A program made the position numbers and the translations under genes. The notes under the pieces were generated by a model. The model was not told the origin of the DNA and did not search any database. It worked only from the letters and a program-made list of their open reading frames with translations. Below, piece by piece: positions 55,183 to 63,966 of a stretch of 64,000 nt of DNA. Positions within the stretch are counted from its first letter, which is position 1. Each line of letters begins with the position of its first letter. Origin of the DNA: Stutzerimonas stutzeri (GTDB taxonomy: Bacteria; Pseudomonadota; Gammaproteobacteria; Pseudomonadales; Pseudomonadaceae); assembly GCA_002339675.1 (NCBI GenBank), contig DDKB01000001.1:152580-216579 (forward strand), written 5' to 3'.

Positions 55183-55749
55183 TCAGCCCTTGACGCGGGA
55201 CTTGTACTCGCCGGTGCGGGTGTCGATTTCGATCGAGTCGCCGATTTCGCAGAAGGCAGAAACCTGCAGCTCGGCACCGTTCTTCAGGCGGGCGGTCTTC
55301 ATGACCTTGCCGGAGGTGTCGCCGCGCACGGACGGTTCGGTGTAGACGATTTCACGAACGATGGTAGTCGGCAGTTCGACGGAGATCACCTTGTCGTTGT
55401 AGAACACGGCTTCGCAGACGTCGGTCATGCCGTCTTCGATGAAGGTCATCACGCCTTCGAGGTCGTCTTTTTCGATTTCGTACTGGTTGAATTCGTCGTC
55501 CATGAACACGTAGAGCGGGTCGGCGAAGTAGGAGTAGGTCACTTCCTTGCGCTCGAGGATGACCGGCTCTAGCTTGTCGTCCGCCTTGTAGACGGTCTCG
55601 GTGGCCGAACCGTTGAGCAGGTTCTTCAGCTTCATCTTGACGACGGCACTGTTACGACCGGACTTGTTGAACTCGGCTTTCTGGATGACCCAGGGTGCGC
55701 CGTTGATGATGGCCACCTGGCCGGCACGGAACTCTTGTGCGGTTTTCAT
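55183..55749 (-). CDS. efp: Translation elongation factor P (Arg32 type)
   Basis: A 188-residue EF-P with KOW-like and two OB domains (start MKTAQEFRAGQVAIINGAPW, end EIDTRTGEYKSRVKG). It rescues ribosomes stalled at polyproline. The domain I loop reads FNKSGRNSAVVK, so the modified residue is Arg32, not Lys. This is the form rhamnosylated by EarP. earP lies 160 bases upstream on the same strand, so both halves of the modification system are adjacent. TDP-rhamnose genes are not in the window. Confidence 0.96.
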   Translation of the reverse strand: MKTAQEFRAGQVAIINGAPWVIQKAEFNKSGRNSAVVKMKLKNLLNGSATETVYKADDKLEPVILERKEVTYSYFADPLYVFMDDEFNQYEIEKDDLEGVMTFIEDGMTDVCEAVFYNDKVISVELPTTIVREIVYTEPSVRGDTSGKVMKTARLKNGAELQVSAFCEIGDSIEIDTRTGEYKSRVKG

Positions 55750-55909
55750 ACGAAATATCCGAAGGAATTAGAGACAAAAAACAGGCCGCGTATCATAGGG
55801 TCTGTGCCCGTCTGGTCGCAAGCCACGTTACGGTGCCGGGCGTCAGCCCGGGCGCCACGCGGCCGAACCCGCAATCCCGCTGCCATGGCCGCTTCGGCGA
55901 GGTGAGGAC

Positions 55910-57070
55910 CTAGGCGCCCGCGGCTGCGACCCAGTCCGCATGGAACAGCACCAGCTTGCCGGCGAGGTCCCCATGGGCGACCTGCTGGTGCGTCCAGCGA
56001 TCGGCGTGTTCGTGTAGCTCGGCTTCGTGCTCCAGCAGGCTGCGCCAGGCGCTGCCGCTGTCGACGCCATCGTTCCAGGCACGCCAGAACCCGCGCAGCG
56101 CCGCCGCAGCCTGGGCGGACAGGCCACGCACGTAGAGATCAAGGAAGGCGTTGAGCTTGTCCCAGTGCACATCCTCTTCCTGCGGGTAGATGTGCCAGGC
56201 CAGCGGGCGCCCGGCCCATTGCGCGCGGATAAAGGATTCCTCGCCGCGCACGGCATTGAAGTCGCAGCACCACAGCAGCATGTCATAGCGGTTCTGCGTC
56301 ATGAACGGCAGCACCGCCACTTCGAGCGCTCCGCGCCGGTGCCGCTCGCCCGCCTGCAACCCGTCCAGCGCCAGCCAGCGGGCGACGTCACCCAGCACGC
56401 GTCCTTCGGGCACCAGCAACTGCGACGGGCGCGAATCCGCCGCCAGCGCATCGAGCCAGCCGGCGACGGCCGGGTTCTCGTAGGCGAACAGCGAGAGCAG
56501 CCGCGCACCGGGCTGCAGTTGCAGGCCGAAACTCTCGAGAAAGGCTTCGCGCAGCGACGGATCGGCCTGGAAGGCTTCGCGGCGCGCCAGCAGGTCGCCC
56601 TCGCGAATCAGCCCACCGGTGCCCGGTGCGAACCCGGGAAAGAAGAAATATTTCTGCAGCCCATCCGCCTGCATCGACGGCAGCGCGTGGCAGCCCACGA
56701 CCCAGTCCTCGGCGCTGAGGTATTCGAGGTTAAGCCAGAGGATCCGGCGACCGCTGCCTGCCATCCGCCAGATATAAGCGGTGGGCAACTGGCAGGCGAA
56801 TGCTTCGATCACCACGTCGGCCGGTTCGGCATCCGGCCATTCGGGCAGCCAGTGCCGCACGTCGACGCCCTCGTGCCACTGCTGCACCGCCGTCGCGCTG
56901 GTGCCGGGACAGAGCCGGGCGAAGGTCTGCAGGTCATCGACCCAGAGCCGGACCTGCTGCCCATGCTCGGCCACTAGCTGTCGCGCCAGGCGCCAGGTCA
57001 CGCCGATGTCGCCAAAGTTGTCGACCACGACGCAGAAGATGTCCCAGTTCGCCTTGATCGACACGGCCAT
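55910..57070 (-). CDS. earP: EF-P arginine rhamnosyltransferase
   Basis: A 386-residue GT104 glycosyltransferase that transfers rhamnose from TDP-rhamnose to Arg32 of EF-P. The catalytic acidic pair lies in VVVDNFGDIGVTW (Asp17 and Asp21, four residues later than in the P. putida protein because of an N-terminal extension). The nucleotide-sugar motif RGEESFIRAQW and YPQEEDVHWDKLNAF are complete. It precedes efp on the same strand. Stop is TAG. Confidence 0.94.
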   Translation of the reverse strand: MAVSIKANWDIFCVVVDNFGDIGVTWRLARQLVAEHGQQVRLWVDDLQTFARLCPGTSATAVQQWHEGVDVRHWLPEWPDAEPADVVIEAFACQLPTAYIWRMAGSGRRILWLNLEYLSAEDWVVGCHALPSMQADGLQKYFFFPGFAPGTGGLIREGDLLARREAFQADPSLREAFLESFGLQLQPGARLLSLFAYENPAVAGWLDALAADSRPSQLLVPEGRVLGDVARWLALDGLQAGERHRRGALEVAVLPFMTQNRYDMLLWCCDFNAVRGEESFIRAQWAGRPLAWHIYPQEEDVHWDKLNAFLDLYVRGLSAQAAAALRGFWRAWNDGVDSGSAWRSLLEHEAELHEHADRWTHQQVAHGDLAGKLVLFHADWVAAAGA

Positions 57071-57348
57071 GCCCCTTGGAAATCAAAATGCCGCGCCCGG
57101 GTGGGCCGGCCGGCTAGCTTAACGCAGGTCCCCTGCATGGCATCCGCAGTGAACGGCGCGCACTGCGGCAAGGGCTGCCCGACGCGCCGAAGCGGCGCTC
57201 ACGACTACACCCACCATCAGGGTGCGGCGCCGTCATGGCAAAGAATTCAAGCGCCACGGCCAGCGATCAGACACAGGATTGCGCCGAGCGAAGCTAAAAG
57301 CCTGTTCGTGCGGCACATCAATATGGGGGAGAAGAAGCACGTCATGGA

Positions 57349-57460
57349 GGTGAACCCTACCAGCCACACCCCGGCACACAATGTCACCGCTGCGGCTGCT
57401 CCCTTCCGGGCCTGACCGGGTTCACGGCTGATCGTTGCGGGGGGACCGGCAGGGCCCACC
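57349..57460 (-). ncRNA. ffs: 4.5S RNA of the signal recognition particle
   Basis: On the minus strand the conserved apical loop reads GGTCAGGCCCGGAAGGGAGC, including the GGAAGG(G)AGCAGC block that binds Ffh. The ends GGTGGGCCCT and AGGGTTCACC form a 10-base terminal stem, with CCGGTCCCCCCGCAA pairing to TGTGCCGGGGTG inside. Length of about 112 fits the bacterial short SRP RNA. The promoter candidate is at 57492-57519. Confidence 0.93.
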
Positions 57461-57833
57461 ATGACGCACCCGCCTGGCGGCGAGCGGCGCCATTGTACCG
57501 GCTTATTCCCAACTTACAACCAGTGCCTGCAGCCGCGTCTCGAGCACGCTGAGCGGCCAGGCACAGCGATGACGGCAGCAGCAGCCGGCGGTAGCCCATC
57601 TGCGCTCGACGGGGTGACCGCACGCCCGCCACCGCTGGTCAGCTCACGGACGAAAACACGCCAGCCGCGCCGTGGCGTGCGAACCGAACCCCTATGCAAA
57701 CGCAGTGGTCTGCTTGAGGATAGGGCGGGCATCAGCTTTGCCGTTTCCCGTCCGGGCAAGCGGCATCAGGACCGAACGAACCAGCGCAGTTGTCGTGCAG
57801 CGGAGCCTGACGGCGCGATCGAATGAGGTAAGC
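57461..57833. other. Gap between ffs and renalase gene
   Basis: 373 bases. The first 60 hold the ffs promoter. The rest contains only short, GC-biased frames with no family, and presumably the renalase promoter. Confidence 0.5.
57492..57519 (-). promoter_or_regulatory. ffs promoter candidate
   Basis: On the minus strand TTGTAA (57519-57514), 16-base spacer, TACAAT (57497-57492). The start point would lie about 25 bases before the mature 5-prime end, consistent with a leader removed by RNase P. Confidence 0.6.
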
Positions 57834-58820
57834 ATGAGCAACGCACCCATTGCCATCATCGGCACCGGCATCGCCGGGCTTTCCGCGGCGCAGGCGCTGC
57901 AAGCCGCCGGCCAGAGCGTCCAGCTGTTCGACAAGAGTCGCGGTTTGGGCGGCCGCCTGGCGAGCAAGCGCAGCGAAGTGGGTCATCTCGACCTGGGCGC
58001 CCAGTACTTCACGGCGCGGGATCGCCGTTTTACCGAAACCGTTCACCTGTGGCAGGCCAATGGCTGGGCCGCCGAGTGGTCGCCCAATCTCTACCAGGCC
58101 CGCGAGGGGCAGCTGTCGCCCTCGGCAGACGAGCAACTGCGCTGGGTGGGTGTCCCGCGCATGAGCGCGATCGCCACCGGCCTGCTCGGCGAGCTGCCGG
58201 TCACCCTCTCCTGCCGGATCACCGAGGTGTTCCGCGGCGAGGAATACTGGACGCTGGTCGATGCCGGCGGCGCCAACCACGGCCCCTTCAGCCAGGTGGT
58301 AGTCGCCATTCCGGCGCCGCAGGCGGCGGGACTGCTGGCCACGGCGCCCAAGCTGGCCGCGGTGGCCGCCAGCGTCGCCATGGAGCCGACTTGGTCCGCT
58401 GCACTGGGCTTCGCGCAGCCGCTGGAGACCGATGTCGAGGCCTGCTTCATCCAGGACGACGCCCTCGACTGGCTGGCCCGCCACCACAGCCGCCCGGGCC
58501 GGGACGATCCGCTGGATCTCTGGGTGCTCCACGCCAGCAGCGCCTGGAGCCGGCAACACCTGGACCAGCCCCGCGAAGCGGTGATCGAGCGCTTGCACGG
58601 CGCCTTCGCCGAGCTGATCGACTGTGTGGTGCCGGCGCCTGCCTTCAGCCTGGCGCACCGCTGGCTCTACGCGCGCCCCAGCCAGTCCCATGAATGGGGC
58701 GCGCTGGCCGACGCCCATCTGGGCCTATATGCCTGTGGCGACTGGTGCCTGTCCGGCCGCGTCGAAGGCGCCTGGCTCAGCGGCCAGGAAGCCGCCCGCC
58801 GGCTGCTCGAACAGCTATAG
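57834..58820 (+). CDS. Renalase-type FAD-dependent oxidoreductase
   Basis: A 328-residue flavoprotein. The FAD site GTGIAGLSAAQAL (about residues 10-22) is followed by the Arg/Gly motif GLGGRLASKR and LDLGAQYFTARDRRF. The C-terminal FAD block is CGDWCLSGRVEGAWLSGQEA. It resembles bacterial renalase from Pseudomonas along its full length. That enzyme oxidises the aberrant 2- and 6-dihydro isomers of NAD(P)H back to NAD(P)+, a repair role. The start at 57834 has TGAGG upstream. It is a single gene. Confidence 0.87.
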   Translation: MSNAPIAIIGTGIAGLSAAQALQAAGQSVQLFDKSRGLGGRLASKRSEVGHLDLGAQYFTARDRRFTETVHLWQANGWAAEWSPNLYQAREGQLSPSADEQLRWVGVPRMSAIATGLLGELPVTLSCRITEVFRGEEYWTLVDAGGANHGPFSQVVVAIPAPQAAGLLATAPKLAAVAASVAMEPTWSAALGFAQPLETDVEACFIQDDALDWLARHHSRPGRDDPLDLWVLHASSAWSRQHLDQPREAVIERLHGAFAELIDCVVPAPAFSLAHRWLYARPSQSHEWGALADAHLGLYACGDWCLSGRVEGAWLSGQEAARRLLEQL

Positions 58821-58869
58821 CGATATCCGGCGCCTGCACACCCGCAGGCGCCCTCCCCGCCGGCTCGCC

Positions 58870-59829
58870 TCAGCCCAGCGCGGTATCGAGGAACATCATG
58901 ACCGCGAAGCCCAGCATCAGGCCCAGGGTCGCCGGAGTCTGGTGGCCATTGCGGTGGGTTTCCGGGATGACTTCATGAGACACCACGAAGATCATCGCGC
59001 CGGCCGCCAGCCCCAGGCTGATCGGGTAGGCGATGGCAAATCCGCTGGACATGCCGATGCCGACCAGCGCGCCCAGTGGCTCCATCAGCCCGGAGGCGAT
59101 GGCAATTAGCACCGAGCTGCGGGCCGACAGCCCGGTGGTGCGCAGCGCCAGTGCCACGGCAAGCCCCTCGGGAATGTCCTGAATCGAGATCGCGGTGGTC
59201 AGGGGCAGGCCGACACTCAGGTCGCCCTTGGCGAAGCTCACGCCGATGGCCATGCCTTCGGGGACGTTGTGCAGCGCGATGGCGAGCACGAACAGCCACA
59301 CCCGGTTCAGGCGCTCGAACTCAGGTCCGCGCGGGCCGGTACTTTCGTGTTCGTGCGGCGTGAAGTAATCCAGCCCGAGCATCAGCAGCACACCAAGGCC
59401 GAGCCCGACCACCACGGTCAGCGCTGCGGCCGGGCCGTTCCCGAAGAGTTGGCGGCCGGCCTCAAGGCCCGGCAGGATGAGCGAAAACATGCTCGCCGCC
59501 AGCATCATGCCGGCAGCGAAGCCGAGCATGCTGTCCTGCGCCCGGGTCGAGATATCGCGCAGCCCGATGGCCAGGAAGGCGCCGGCTGCAGTCGCGGCGA
59601 ACCCGGCGCCGCCGCCCAGCATGGCGTAGCGAACGTGACCGGTGTCGCTTAACCGGAAGGCGTTTACGCCGCCGGCCACCAAAAGCGCCAGGATCGCAAG
59701 CGCCGTAGCGATGAGGCTCGCGGTGATCAGCGGGCTGGCTTGCGCCTGGGCCGACCAGACGGCACGCAGGCGCGCCGCATGGCGACGCGAGGGAGTCGGG
59801 GCGGAGGGGCTTTGCACTGTGGACGCCAT
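58870..59829 (-). CDS. ZIP-family metal transporter
   Basis: A 319-residue inner-membrane protein with about eight helices. The binuclear metal site of ZIP carriers is visible as HNVPEGMAIGV and QDIPEGLAVALAL, with a later SHEVIPE. The loop between helices 3 and 4 holds PHEHEST, a short metal-binding stretch. Family members import zinc or iron; GufA-type members like this are typical of soil bacteria. ATG 59829 has AGGATCAGGTG upstream; a long in-frame extension toward 60090 is rejected. It converges on the renalase gene. Confidence 0.88.
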   Translation of the reverse strand: MASTVQSPSAPTPSRRHAARLRAVWSAQAQASPLITASLIATALAILALLVAGGVNAFRLSDTGHVRYAMLGGGAGFAATAAGAFLAIGLRDISTRAQDSMLGFAAGMMLAASMFSLILPGLEAGRQLFGNGPAAALTVVVGLGLGVLLMLGLDYFTPHEHESTGPRGPEFERLNRVWLFVLAIALHNVPEGMAIGVSFAKGDLSVGLPLTTAISIQDIPEGLAVALALRTTGLSARSSVLIAIASGLMEPLGALVGIGMSSGFAIAYPISLGLAAGAMIFVVSHEVIPETHRNGHQTPATLGLMLGFAVMMFLDTALG

Positions 59830-60058
59830 GGTCACCTGATCCTGGAAACGCACCGCTGCCGCTGGCCTCGCGGATCGGGACAGCGATGCATTCCGACATT
59901 GTCGATTTGTCATTCGAGTGGCGACAGCGGCCGATGATTCCACGCAGCAGGCTCCGCGCCGCCGTCCTGCGCGGCGCCCTGTACCCAGCGACGTTATTTG
60001 TCCGTAAGCTTGCAGGGGTCTTTTGGCCGTCAAGGGCCGTTTCGAGGAGTGGTCCGAC

Positions 60059-61243
60059 TTGCCTGCCGCACCCACCATCCGCCGCGCCATGCTGCCGCTT
60101 GTCGCCCTCCTTTTGCTGGGCGGCTGGCTGCTCTGGCGTCACCTGCAAGGCCCGCTGCTGCCAGCCTACCGCGTCGAGGCCCGACCGCTGGTGCAACAGG
60201 TGGTGGCCAGCGGCGAGGTCGACAGCCAGTCCCTGGCGCAGGTCGGCAGCGAAATCACCGGCGTCGTCGCCACACGCCAGGTGCGCGAGGGCGCCGTGGT
60301 CCATGCCGGCGACCTGCTGCTGACGCTGCGCGACGACGAGCCGCGCGCTCGGCTGGCCGAAGCCGAAGCGGCACTGCGGCAGCTGGTCGAGTCCACGCGC
60401 CCCCAGGCCGAGGCAAGCCTGCGCGAGGCGCAGCACAACCTGGAACAGGCCCGCCGCGAGCGCAGCCGCCGCGAGCAACTGTTCGACCGCAAGCTGCTCG
60501 CCTCCGAGGCGCTGGAGCAGGCCCGCCGGGCGGAATCGAGCGCACAGGTCGCCCGCGACCGCGCACGCCTCGCCGCAGCAGCCCTGGCGGCGGGCGGCAG
60601 CGAGGAGCAGCAGCTGCGTCAGCGCCTGGCCGCGGCTCGTGCGGCACTGGACAAAACCCGTATCCAGGCGCAGGTCGACGGCATCGTGCAGACGCGTGAC
60701 GTCGAGCCGGGCGATCTGGTCCAGCCCGGGCGTACGCTGTTGACCATTGCCCGTTCGGGCAGCCGCGAGATCCTCCTGCCGCTGGATGAGAAGAACCTTG
60801 CGCCGGTTCGGCTAGGGCAAGCGGCTCAGGTCATCGCCGACGCCTATCCCGAACGCACGCTGCTTGCCCGGATCAGCTTCATTGCGCCCCGGGTCGACAA
60901 GGCCCGCGGCACCCTCGACGTGCACCTGGAACTGCTCGAAGCCGCGGACTTCCTGCGCGAGGGCATGACGGTCTCGGTGAGCATCGAGACCGGCCGCCGC
61001 GACAGCGCATTGGTCGTCCCCAACGACGTCCTTCGCGCGCGCGACGGCCGCCGCGCCGAGGTGCTGCGGGTCGCTGACGGCTTGGTCGAGCGGGTACCGG
61101 TGCGCCTGGGTTTGCTCGGCACCGCGTTGAGCGAGGTGGCGGACGGTCTGTCCAGTGGCGACTGGGTGCTGGCGGGCGAGGCTGAGGAAGGCCAGCGCGT
61201 GCGTCTGCGTGAACAGCCGATGCCCGGACCTCGCCCGGAGTGA
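60059..61243 (+). CDS. HlyD/RND-type periplasmic adaptor of an ABC exporter
   Basis: A membrane-fusion protein of about 394 residues. One N-terminal membrane helix (LPLVALLLLGGWLLW) is followed by a lipoyl half-motif (GSEITGVVATRQVREGAVV) and a coiled coil rich in Arg, Glu and Ala (about 80-190). The second lipoyl half (IQAQVDGIVQTRDVEPGDLV) and beta-barrel domains follow. I start at TTG 60059, which has GAGGAG 9 bases upstream; ATG 60089 (384 residues) lacks such a site. The permease gene follows 4 bases after the stop. No TolC-like gene is present. Confidence 0.85.
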   Translation: MPAAPTIRRAMLPLVALLLLGGWLLWRHLQGPLLPAYRVEARPLVQQVVASGEVDSQSLAQVGSEITGVVATRQVREGAVVHAGDLLLTLRDDEPRARLAEAEAALRQLVESTRPQAEASLREAQHNLEQARRERSRREQLFDRKLLASEALEQARRAESSAQVARDRARLAAAALAAGGSEEQQLRQRLAAARAALDKTRIQAQVDGIVQTRDVEPGDLVQPGRTLLTIARSGSREILLPLDEKNLAPVRLGQAAQVIADAYPERTLLARISFIAPRVDKARGTLDVHLELLEAADFLREGMTVSVSIETGRRDSALVVPNDVLRARDGRRAEVLRVADGLVERVPVRLGLLGTALSEVADGLSSGDWVLAGEAEEGQRVRLREQPMPGPRPE

Positions 61244-61247
61244 CGCC

Positions 61248-62468
61248 GTGCGCCTGACCGAATCGCTGTGGACCGAATGGACGATCGCCGTGCGGTTCCT
61301 GCTCGACAACCGCATGCAATCGCTGTTGATCATCTTTGGCATCGCGGTCGGTTCCGCCGTGATCGTGTTCATCACCGCGCTGATAACCGGGCTGCAGGCC
61401 AATGTGATCGAACGCACCCTGGGCACGCAGGCGCACATCCGCATCCTGCCCCCGGACGAGGTCAACCGCACGCCGGCCAGCGAACCCGGCGGTTGGTCGC
61501 TGGTGCTCGAAAGCCCACGCGCGCAGCGCTTGCGCTCGATCCTCAACTGGCAGGCCGTGCGCGACGTGCTCGACCAGGACGCCGAGGTGCTCGCCGTTTC
61601 ACCGGTCATCAGCGGCCCGGCCATTGCCCGCCGTGGTGTCGCCCGCGCATCCGTGGCGCTGCTCGGCATCGACCCGCCGCGCTACCAGCGCATCATTCCG
61701 CTGGCGGACGACCTGGTCACCGGCCGCTTCGAAGTGGGTGCCGGTCATGCAGTGGTCGGCAAGGAGCTGGCGCGCGACCTGGGGCTGGGCATCGGTGACA
61801 AGCTGCGCCTGGATGCAGGCGACGGGCGCGAAGCGGTGGTGGACATCACCGGCATCTTCGAACTCGGCGTCCGCGACCTGGACGCCCGCTACGTCTATCT
61901 GGACCTGAAGCAGGCGCAGACGCTGCTCGACCTGCCGGGCGGGGTCACCGTGATCGATACCCGCGTGGCCGAGCTGTTCGAGGCCGACCGCATCGCCAGG
62001 CGGCTGGCCCGCCTCACCGGACTGCGCGCCGAGAGCTGGATGGAAACCAACGGCCAGCTGCTCAACGCCCTCAGCTCGCAGAGCATGACCACCGAGATGA
62101 TCCGCCTGTTCGTCGGCATCTCGGTGGCCTTCGGCATTGCCAGCGTGCTGGCAGTGAGCGTAGTGCAGCGCACCCGGGAGATCGGCATCCTGCGCGCCAT
62201 GGGCAGCCCGCGCGGGCAGATCTTGCGCGTGTTCCTGCTCCAGGGCGGGCTGCTCGGGCTGGTCGGCTCGGCCTGCGGCGGCGCGGTCGGCTGGGGCCTG
62301 GTGCAGGTCTTCAACCTGTTCGGCCCGGGGCTGTTCTTCATCCCGGTCGACCCGACCCTGGTGCCGCTGGCCATGCTGGTCGCGACAGCCGCCGGCGTGT
62401 TGGCCGCAGCCATGCCGGCGCGGCGGGCGGCGCGCTACGATCCGGCGGTGGCGATCCGTTATGTCTGA
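61248..62468 (+). CDS. ABC exporter permease (FtsX/MacB-DevC type)
   Basis: A 406-residue permease starting at GTG 61248 with GGAG 8 bases upstream. The first helix is LLIIFGIAVGSAVIVFITAL, followed by a large periplasmic (MacB_PCD) domain to about residue 270, then three C-terminal FtsX helices with the cytoplasmic loop VVQRTREIGILRAMGSPR. Unlike MacB, the ATPase is a separate gene, which overlaps this one by 8 bases. The order adaptor-permease-ATPase matches DevBCA-type exporters. Confidence 0.9.
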   Translation: MRLTESLWTEWTIAVRFLLDNRMQSLLIIFGIAVGSAVIVFITALITGLQANVIERTLGTQAHIRILPPDEVNRTPASEPGGWSLVLESPRAQRLRSILNWQAVRDVLDQDAEVLAVSPVISGPAIARRGVARASVALLGIDPPRYQRIIPLADDLVTGRFEVGAGHAVVGKELARDLGLGIGDKLRLDAGDGREAVVDITGIFELGVRDLDARYVYLDLKQAQTLLDLPGGVTVIDTRVAELFEADRIARRLARLTGLRAESWMETNGQLLNALSSQSMTTEMIRLFVGISVAFGIASVLAVSVVQRTREIGILRAMGSPRGQILRVFLLQGGLLGLVGSACGGAVGWGLVQVFNLFGPGLFFIPVDPTLVPLAMLVATAAGVLAAAMPARRAARYDPAVAIRYV

Positions 62469-63192
62469 TCGCAGCGTCTCATTTTCCGTCGATGCGGTGC
62501 TCCGCCTGGAAGGGCTGCGCAAGGTGTTCAACCCGGGCACCGCGCTGGAAGCCGAGGTGCTGCATGGCATCGACCTGCAGTTGCTGCCGGGCGAACTGGT
62601 GGCCCTGATCGGCCCGTCCGGCTCGGGAAAGAGCACGCTGCTGAATTTGATCGGCCTGCTCGATACGCCCAGCGCCGGCGAACTGTTTCTGCTCGGCCAG
62701 CCTACACGCGACAGCGACGACCGCGCACGCACGCACCTGCGCAACCGGGCCATCGGCTTCGTCTTTCAGTTTCACCACCTGATCTCGGCGTTCAGCGTGC
62801 TGGAAAACGTGCTGATGCCATTGATGATCCGCCAGGGCAAGCCGTCGCGCACGGACGTCGAGCTGGCGCGCAGCCTGCTGGACGAAGTCGGGTTGAGCGC
62901 CTTCGCCGACAAGAAACCCACCCAGCTGTCAGGCGGTCAGCAGCAGCGGGTCGCCATTGCCCGGGCGCTGGTCACTCGCCCGCCGCTGCTGCTGGCCGAC
63001 GAGCCGACCGGCAACCTCGATACGCGCACTGCCCAAAGCGTGTTCGAACTGTTTCACCGCATCAACGCGCAATTCGGCTGTGCAGTGCTGGTTGTCACGC
63101 ATGACCCGCGGCTGGCCGCCGATTGCCAGCGCACCATCCAACTGGTCGACGGACAGATCGTCGGCGTTGGCGCCCCGAGCACTGAAGCCTAG
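62461..63192 (+). CDS. ABC exporter ATPase (LolD/MacB-DevA type)
   Basis: A 243-residue ATPase with Walker A GPSGSGKST (51-59), Q-loop VFQFHHLI, signature LSGGQ (156-160) and Walker B LLLADEP (Asp180, Glu181), followed by the D-loop GNLD. The first ten residues are extra compared with LolD. It overlaps the permease stop by 8 bases, so translation is coupled. It energises export of a lipid, peptide or drug across the envelope with the two preceding products; the cargo is unknown. Confidence 0.92.
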   Translation: MSDRSVSFSVDAVLRLEGLRKVFNPGTALEAEVLHGIDLQLLPGELVALIGPSGSGKSTLLNLIGLLDTPSAGELFLLGQPTRDSDDRARTHLRNRAIGFVFQFHHLISAFSVLENVLMPLMIRQGKPSRTDVELARSLLDEVGLSAFADKKPTQLSGGQQQRVAIARALVTRPPLLLADEPTGNLDTRTAQSVFELFHRINAQFGCAVLVVTHDPRLAADCQRTIQLVDGQIVGVGAPSTEA

Positions 63193-63308
63193 GTCGCGCC
63201 CCGGTAGAGGCCGCCGCGAAGAGACCTGCGCCCGGCTCGGCTCACCTCCGAAACGGCAGAGGCCGACACGCTGGCCGGCGTCCTCTCTTCAGCAACCCGA
63301 AGGGTCGC

Positions 63309-63509
63309 TCAAGGCTGGCTCTGGCAGCGCCCGCAGGTTTTCAAGCCAAGCAGCCGGTAAGCCGGGCAGAAGCGGAAGATGCCGGTCGCCAGGGGCACCA
63401 GGCCGATCCAGCCCCACAGCCCGATCACTCCTGCCAGACTCAGGCCGATCAACGCCAGCCCAACGACAATTCGCAATGCCCGATCGATGCTTCCCACGTT
63501 GCTTTTCAT
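63309..63509 (-). CDS. DUF2892 (YgaP-type) inner-membrane protein
   Basis: A 66-residue protein matching the DUF2892 transmembrane pair: NVGSIDRALRIVVGLALIGL, then WIGLVPLATGIFRFCPAYRLLG with the conserved Cys-Pro. A C-terminal CGRC pair follows (KTCGRCQSQ). In other bacteria this domain is fused to rhodanese or linked to persulfide handling. ATG 63509 is five bases after GGAGG; the ATG one codon earlier is too close to the site. It is a single gene. Confidence 0.85.
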   Translation of the reverse strand: MKSNVGSIDRALRIVVGLALIGLSLAGVIGLWGWIGLVPLATGIFRFCPAYRLLGLKTCGRCQSQP

Positions 63510-63890
63510 CATGACCTCCCGGTCTTCAATCACGCCGGAATACCCGGCACAAAACCCATCCCGCACCGTTCTGTCTACGCGGACGTCATCGGCTCAAACA
63601 ATCTACATGAACACAATATATTCTTGTGTATATTGAAAGGCAACGCGAGATTGTTCGGGACGGCGGATGTCGAGATGCGGCTGCGTGCGGAGGATGGACA
63701 GAGCGTCTGGCCCGGGCGGGCGAAGATCCGCTGCAGCCTGCACGGCTAGCGGGAAAGACGGGCATCACGAGCCGGCGGGCAGCGCGCCGGCAGCAACAAT
63801 GAGGCTAGACGCCAGCGTGGGCGGAAACGAAAAAAGCGACCCTAAGGTCGCTTTCTTTGGCAACACGCTCATACGAGCATGGTGCAGATT
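63510..63890. other. Gap upstream of DUF2892 gene, with AT-rich inverted repeat
   Basis: No gene is supported. CAATATA-TTCTTGTG-TATATTG at 63614-63635 is a 7-base inverted repeat in an AT-rich island, about 105 bases upstream of the DUF2892 start; it may be an operator or promoter. The tRNA-Gly terminator is at 63833-63854. Confidence 0.5.
63833..63854 (-). terminator. Terminator of the tRNA-Gly transcript
   Basis: AAAGCGACC and GGTCGCTTT form a perfect 9-base stem with a CTAA loop. On the minus strand TTTTTTCG overlaps the stem end, 37 bases after the tRNA. Confidence 0.85.

Positions 63891-63966
<76 letters not shown>

Noticed and set aside
62461..63192. LolD of a lipoprotein-release LolCDE system
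   Set aside because: It is preceded by an HlyD adaptor and one permease only, not LolC/LolE, so an exporter is more likely.
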